Translations under genes and position numbers: made by a program
Source of the DNA: Panax quinquefolius
Lineage: Eukaryota; Streptophyta; Magnoliopsida; Apiales; Araliaceae
Length of the DNA: 64,000 nucleotides
Direction: 5' to 3'
Assembly: GCA_020205615.1 (NCBI GenBank)
Contig: CM035160.1
Span: 4,008,437 to 4,072,436 of the forward strand
Notes under the pieces: generated by a model
Database searches by the model: none
Told to the model about the DNA's origin: nothing
Seen by the model: the letters and a program-made list of their open reading frames with translations, nothing else
Shown here: in pieces, positions 58,471-64,000 of the stretch
Layout: the number at the start of each line of letters is the position of its first letter
Position numbering within the stretch: position 1 is the stretch's first letter

Positions 58471-61147
58471 TTGTGGATGACCTTCATATATATATATATA
58501 TATAGTTCGATTTCTCTCTTATTGAATGAAGGAGAAGCCTAAGAATGAACCCAGTTGACGGTTTTTTCATCGCTATAGCATAAAAATCGAAGTTTTCTAT
58601 GCTATAAATGACAAAAAAAAATCATCGCTATAAATTGGATTCGTTTTAGTTCTCTCCTTCCAAATTCTTAGAAGCGGGACTATATGTAACACCCTAGTCC
58701 CACATCGAAAGATAGGGAAAAAATTTATCTGGATATAAGAAAATAAGTTACTATCAATAGTATAATTAGAAATATATATATTTCTAATTAGTTTCTTGAA
58801 AATGTGTTTAATAAAGAATATGATATTCATGTAGAACAAATTAAGTAGTGCTGAATTGAAGGTAGGGCTGCATAATTAAGTTCCTAGTTTTTTAATTTTT
58901 TGTTTTGTTCTCTCTCTCTTTTTTAATATGCCAATTGTTATTTCCATAAAAATAAATTGACAAGGCTTTGCTCACATGAATCGATGTGAGTGGACTGTGT
59001 ATAATGTGTTGTAGCTGATCAGATTCAGCTTGCTAGCATGGCAAGTTCTTTGTACGTAAGATCTCTAGCCTAGCTAGCTTGTTTTTAGGTTGTTACTTGT
59101 ATAGTTTGTACTTATCAAATTAAACACTACTATACTCCCTCCGTAACAAGTTTTAATTATTCTTACTTTTTGTTTTAAAAAATACACTCATTTCTATTAA
59201 TGTTAAAATAAAATTACATAATTTTCTTAAATTTATCATCAGTTTCATTATTATGTCATTATTAATTATCAAGTTAACATTAATAATATATATGAGCTCC
59301 TATAATAAAAAGAGAGAGTTCACATAATCAAACATTGCCAACTCCCAAGTTTATGCTTGGATTTGACCCTGATTTTGTGTTTGTATGTGTGTTTTGCATA
59401 GTAATCAAATGATCTAATAAGAGGTTTGGATACTTATGATTGCCACACACAATGAAAATAAGACAAATATAGAATAAAAATACATCTTTTATTTTTTTTT
59501 GCACAAGTAATAATGATATTTGTCTTGTGTTCTGAACTTTTTTCCAGGCCCAACCCATAATTAAATCGTATACACCCATAACGGCGAACCAGCTTAATTA
59601 AATAATTGTACTACAAAATTAGCTAGATCAGGCCAATTGTCACAAAAAAGTGCCCCTGTTATAAATCACCTTAACTTGAATGATCTCATCCCAATTTTTT
59701 TTCTTTCCTATTATTAGGATTGGTTCATGTGTGTTTGGGTTTGAAGACTTATTAGTAGCGTAATATTGAGTTTGATTAATGTTTTGAGTTTTATAGGTCT
59801 GAATCCGTGTTATAACAGTTAAATTTTTCTAGTTATTTTAAAATTAAATATGCATCATTATATGGTGTATGTGACATCTAATGATTACATCAGACAAACA
59901 GAATTAGTCACAATTTAATTAACCTGAGTATATCGTGTGTCATTAATTTTCTTTCTGCTCTTTAATTTATGTGAGATTGTATGCAATATTCAATCTTAAA
60001 TTTAACACTATGATAGCCAAAATTCTATATATATTTTTTGCCCCCACAAATCAATTGGGTATAAAGATAAAAGAATAAGGGCGGTTACAAAAAAAACCTT
60101 CATTATTCAACAATTTATTTAAATCTTATTGAGGGAATGGACACAAATGGAAGGGTTATTAATTCTTTAACATTTCCTAATTTATCTTTTGCATGCCTTT
60201 ACAATTATTTTCCAATATTATTGTTTAATGCAGAAATGAGGTTTGAACGAATGTGCCGCTTGACTAAAAAGGTTACATATTCTTCTTAATCAAGTCATGG
60301 GCTCGAAGAGCATATATAAGATTTGATAATTAATCCATTACAAAATAATTAAGATCTGACCCATGATTCGAATTATTAACTACTTTCTTGTTATATATGC
60401 TTTTATTTTTTGTCCATTATATTTCTACACACTCCCTCCCTAATGCCTAATGCCTAATGCCTAAGATCCGTTTGGTGTATCTTAATAAATTCAGGTAGAT
60501 TAGCCGAGCATGCACGCATAATATATGATATAATTAGTTTTTAAATTAATGAATTGTTCAATTAATTGGTTATAAGATTAAGGATGAGCTAGACTTAATT
60601 TGAATCTAATTGCAGTCCGTCCGGTGGATAGAAGTTGACAAATTATTAATTAAAGCTACTAATTAAACTCATGATGTAGCCGTGTGCAGTCGATGGAGGG
60701 GACATTTTGTCTATGTATTTGAGTACAAGGGGTCATATGATACTTGCACTACTACTTATGTTAGGTGAACCTACTCATTAGTAGAACATATCAACATAAT
60801 ATTAAACCCTAGGCAAGTGGGCCACTTAAATACTACTACTAGACTATATATATCTTCCAAAATATAATGTGTGTTTCCCTTTTAAGTATAATTTTCACAT
60901 CTTAATTCCCCAATCCCCATTTTGCGGCAACATGATTTAATTTTTAAAGCATAAGAAGCATATATAGATCATTTGTATTTATTTAGAATACGTTTAATAA
61001 TTTTTCTAAAACCAAATTTGAGTCCCTAAAATTATGTCTTGCATCTAATCAATGTCGATCAAAAGTTAGAACCAAATACATTTAATTTCTAAAGAATAAT
61101 AAACTTGTGACATATTAAAAGTAAAGTTGTATTTTGTGTTGTCTTAA
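58471..61147. other. Intergenic DNA between the LBD genes
   Basis: No gene is seen. Notable only are TGTAACACCCTAGTCCCACA at about 58685, a phrase common in plant repeats, and a lone Stowaway-like left end (TACTCCCTCCGT) at about 59134 without a matching right end. Confidence 0.5.
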
Positions 61148-61335
61148 TGACATATTGTTGGGATATTTCACATGAATCTCATATCATATATATAAATTCA
61201 AGAGTATAGATGGGTTAATAAGTATGGCGGAGTCTCGTTAACCTTTTAGGTAAGGAGGTAATCTAACATGCTTACACCACATTTGCCTCAGACGTATGAA
61301 TCGTGTGATGAATTGATGTGAGATGAATGACAACT
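61148..61335 (+). repeat. Dispersed repeat F, copy 3
   Basis: TTGGGATATTTCACATGAAT to GATGAATTGATGTGAGATG; the longest of the three copies. It faces the other two. Confidence 0.55.
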
Positions 61336-61439
61336 AATGTAATAATTGGAAATTTGGTGAGAGCTAAGGAACAAGGGTAAATTAAGTTGGCATTGAATAT
61401 ATAATCCTATATTCGAAACTATTCAAAATTGGGTTCTGG

Positions 61440-61990
61440 ATCAATGTTACTGCCAAAAGAATTCTTTAAAGGAGATAATCTGATAGTCATTGATTGCTTC
61501 TTCTTCATCCCCGTCTACACTAGAGAAAAGTGCCTTTGAATTTGATTCATTTTCCATATTCTCAGTATCAGTGATTGTTATCCCCTTTCTGCTTATCAGT
61601 CAGAATTTGAACACTAGTAGATTTTCCCCAAATGCTGGACACACCAGATCTTTGTTCAAGGCATGTCTGTATCTTTTGTTTGGGACACATTGGTAATTTC
61701 GGTAATTTACGCACACCCCCGTCTTTGGGAAACGAGACGACACCAGAGGGTAAAAATTTCAATCGTACAAATGATATACATGAGTTACATGATACTAGTA
61801 GTATTTTATATGCCAAGGAAACTTGATATACATAAATAATTACTCCTACTTGATGACAATCCAAGATGTCCAAAGTCCAAGAATTTCCTTGCAAAATGTC
61901 AAATGTAATGTCTTCATTGTTGTTCACGAGGAAAATACCAAACCCTTTCTCACCAGTCACAATCCCTTCATGCAAAGACTTTTTTGTTGA
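61440..61990 (-). pseudogene. Coding-like remnant, product not recognised
   Basis: A 135-codon open frame (61568-61975) on the minus strand includes TGEKGFGIFLVNNNEDITFD and then PKLPMCPKQKIQTCLEQRSG. A different frame downstream (about 61440-61600) reads KGITITDTENMENESNSKAL, DGDEEAINDYQ and a stop, like an acidic protein tail. The composition is less AT-biased than the surroundings. It may be a frameshifted gene fragment. I recognise no domain. Confidence 0.25.
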
Positions 61991-62107
61991 AGAGGATAAT
62001 TTATAAGCCCATTGTATAATATTATTATTTTATAAAATTAAGGATGTACTTTTGTTTCGTGTTTATCATTGTTAGAATATCACAAGTGAGTTGGAGTTTC
62101 ACATTAA

Positions 62108-62510
62108 CACTCTGTTTCTGAGTTTTGAACAGAAAAGAAAAGAATAGAAAACTTAAATTAGAAAAGAATAGAAAATTTGAAGTTTTCGTTTGTGTTGTTT
62201 ATGAGTTTTTAATAGAAAAGAATAAAAAATTTAAAATTGAGGACATGAGTTGTAATTTTAAATTTATTATATTAAAAATTGAGGATAATATGGAAATTAT
62301 AAAAATATTACTTATTCCAATTTTTTTTTCGTCCAAATCAGGCCAATTTTGGACGAAAAACTTTGGCAGAAAAAGTGGCCAAGTTTTCTATCCATTTCTT
62401 TTCTTTTCCTTTTATTAAAAAACTTAGAAACATAAGAATTGGAAAGAATACTTAAATTTTCCGTCCATTTCTTTTCTTTTCTATCCATTTTAAAACTCAG
62501 AAACAGAGCG
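62108..62510. mobile_element. Tourist-like MITE (PIF/Harbinger type)
   Basis: The 403-bp element has inverted ends CACTCTGTTTCTGAGTTTT (left) and CGCTCTGTTTCTGAGTTTT (right, read inward), one mismatch in 19. TAA flanks both sides (62105-62107 and 62511-62513), the 3-bp duplication of the PIF/Harbinger group. The 97-codon frame inside is Lys/Ile/Asn-rich noise. It lies about 400 bases beyond the 3' end of the LBD16-like coding region. Confidence 0.75.
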
Positions 62511-62904
62511 TAAAGAAATAATAAAAAGATGAAGGATTAATATATATAAATGGACGCAAGACTTAATAGCTTAAGCTTTTGGGTCAAGTTGGATTCCAAA
62601 AATGTGTATGCACACACAACATGCGAACTCTCCGGTTCTTCCCCAACCATCCTTAAAATAGCAAATCGATCGTTACTTTATTAATGGTGGCATAATAATT
62701 AACTTGAATATAGAATCCTTTTAAAAAAAATAAAATCAAATGACTCTTGCAAAACTTGATTCTTTTTGTGAAACAGAAAGGATAACTGCCTAATTTAGAC
62801 TTATAACAATGTTATAACAACATATTTCATAGTCTCTGTGTACATCATTTTCCTCGAAGGAATTTATATTACATTATATTTATAATGACCAAATTTGTGC
62901 CAAT

Positions 62905-63576
62905 TTAGTTATTCATCATTCTGAAAGCCAATGCTTGGAGCTCATTCAAGTCAGCTTGAGATGCAGGTCTCTTCTTATTACTACTACTACTACCACAATT
63001 AGTAGCTTGAAAAGAGAATAATTGATCATCTTTGCTTTGTGTCTCTTGCATGTTCATTCCATCATTGTTCTGGTGATCAATATTCAACTCCAGCGAGCTC
63101 TGAGGTGACACAGAGGAATTCATATAATTATAATTAATTGGATTAATATATGCCGCCGGAGATGAAGTCGGCGCCACTCCGGCCATGTAAGTAGGCCACT
63201 GGTTTTCTGCATAATTCCTTGAATCAACGAGGCTTTGTGCCATTTGAGATTTCACTTGCAGTAGTTGAGCTTGCAAGCATGCCACCTACATATATGATAT
63301 ATGTGTGTGAGAGATCTAATACAAATACATATGTATAGACATTGTGTCGCGTAACAACCCACCCGAGTGCAAAATAAATAATATAATGCTCAATTTATTC
63401 CTAAAGATCATGAGTAACAGTTGTGTCATTTTAGGCAGTGCTAGAGTTTGAAGGCAACTGTATTATAATATTCCTATTTTATCATCACAGTGCAAACCTA
63501 TGATCTGTTAATTATTATGGGAGGATCATAACACTAAGAATATTTTATGAATTGAAGAAAATAATGCAAAGAAGTT

Positions 63577-63624
<48 letters not shown>

Positions 63625-63980
63625 TTAAAGGGTAGCTGTTGAATTAATAAATGAAAAATATTTGATTTGAGCATAAAAAATCAACCAACCTGTTGTTGCA
63701 AGGCAAAGATATGAGCCACACAGCCATAAACAGGATCTCTAATCCTTGCTTGAGCTTCATAAGCAACGGTGACAACCGCCTCGCACCGATCGGCCACCGG
63801 AATATGCAACAACAATTTGGAAACATTACTAGCACCAAAAACTTTGTGAATGGCAGCAAATCTAGCCGGGCCTTGTTCTGAACAAAAATAAGGTGCAAAA
63901 ATACAGTCAGTGGCACACTTTCTCCTTAGAAATTTACATGCACCACATGGAGAGCTGCTGCTAGTCCCTGCTGTTTCCAT
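62905..63980 (-). CDS. LBD16: LOB-domain transcription factor, LBD16-like
   Basis: Exons 63690-63980 and 62905-63285 join across a 404-base GT-AG intron to give 223 residues, close to the Arabidopsis protein. The class I LOB domain holds CX2CX6CX3C at C12, C15, C22, C26, the GAS block [11 protein letters not shown] (41-51) and a zipper-like end at L94, L101, L105 and M112. [20 protein letters not shown], the SVSPQSSLE motif and the end [20 protein letters not shown] are characteristic of LBD16. LBD16 is a nuclear factor, activated by auxin via ARF7/ARF19, needed for the asymmetric division of lateral root founder cells. The intron holds (TA)n at 63579-63622. The promoter lies outside the window: only 20 bases precede the start codon. 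The gene converges with the LBD29-like gene. Confidence 0.93.
63579..63622. repeat. (TA)n microsatellite in the LBD16-like intron
   Basis: About 22 TA units within the single intron, 68 bases from the donor site. Confidence 0.95.
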
Positions 63981-64000
63981 ATTGAAGTTAATTAGAAAAT

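Noticed and set aside
59134..59330. Third Stowaway MITE
   Set aside because: Only a left-end motif is present; no inverted right end or second TA could be placed.
62125..62418. 97-codon frame
   Set aside because: It lies wholly within the Tourist-like MITE and is Lys/Ile/Asn-rich noise.

Overview
The window is AT-rich nuclear DNA of a flowering plant, very probably a core eudicot and perhaps an asterid. The evidence is GT-AG introns, two LOB-domain genes, a plant-type dioxygenase gene, Ty3/Gypsy chromovirus retrotransposons primed by initiator-Met tRNA, several MITE types and many (TA)n tracts. I see no rRNA, tRNA or CRISPR. The species cannot be fixed from the sequence.

Three genes look intact. 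A three-exon 2-oxoglutarate/Fe(II) dioxygenase of the ACC-oxidase-homologue type (367 aa) lies on the minus strand at 9624-11250. At the right edge are two convergent two-exon LOB-domain genes: an LBD29-like gene (55157-56044, plus, 242 aa) and an LBD16-like gene (62905-63980, minus, 223 aa). Relatives of both act in auxin-driven lateral root initiation.

Layout. 1-13.2 kb is a mosaic of segmental duplications around the dioxygenase gene. It holds an orphan last exon (575-823), a truncated exon 1/exon 2 paralogue (11966-12200), a roughly 1.55 kb tandem duplication carrying exon-like pieces of an unrecognised gene, and two hAT-like elements. 14.15-30.5 kb is a nest of mobile DNA. A foldback element (14152-25730) is split by a degenerate chromovirus (element I, 14833-25651, minus). 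Next comes a long inverted-repeat element holding a dead Ulp1-type protease (about 25.74-28.9 kb), then a second foldback element (about 28.9-30.51 kb). 30.5-37.86 kb is AT-rich intergenic DNA with two Stowaway MITEs and many microsatellites. 37.86-50.49 kb is a second chromovirus (element II, minus) sitting inside an older LTR and itself split by an inverted solo LTR. 50.49-55 kb holds a FAR1-like fragment, a set of palindromic motifs with a strong hairpin, and a hAT MITE. 55-64 kb holds the LBD pair, with dispersed repeats and a Tourist-like MITE between them.

None of the retroelement reading frames is intact. Differences between the LTR copies are concentrated in short C/G-containing patches. 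This may reflect old methylated DNA, or consensus errors at methylated cytosines, so the apparent frameshifts need caution.
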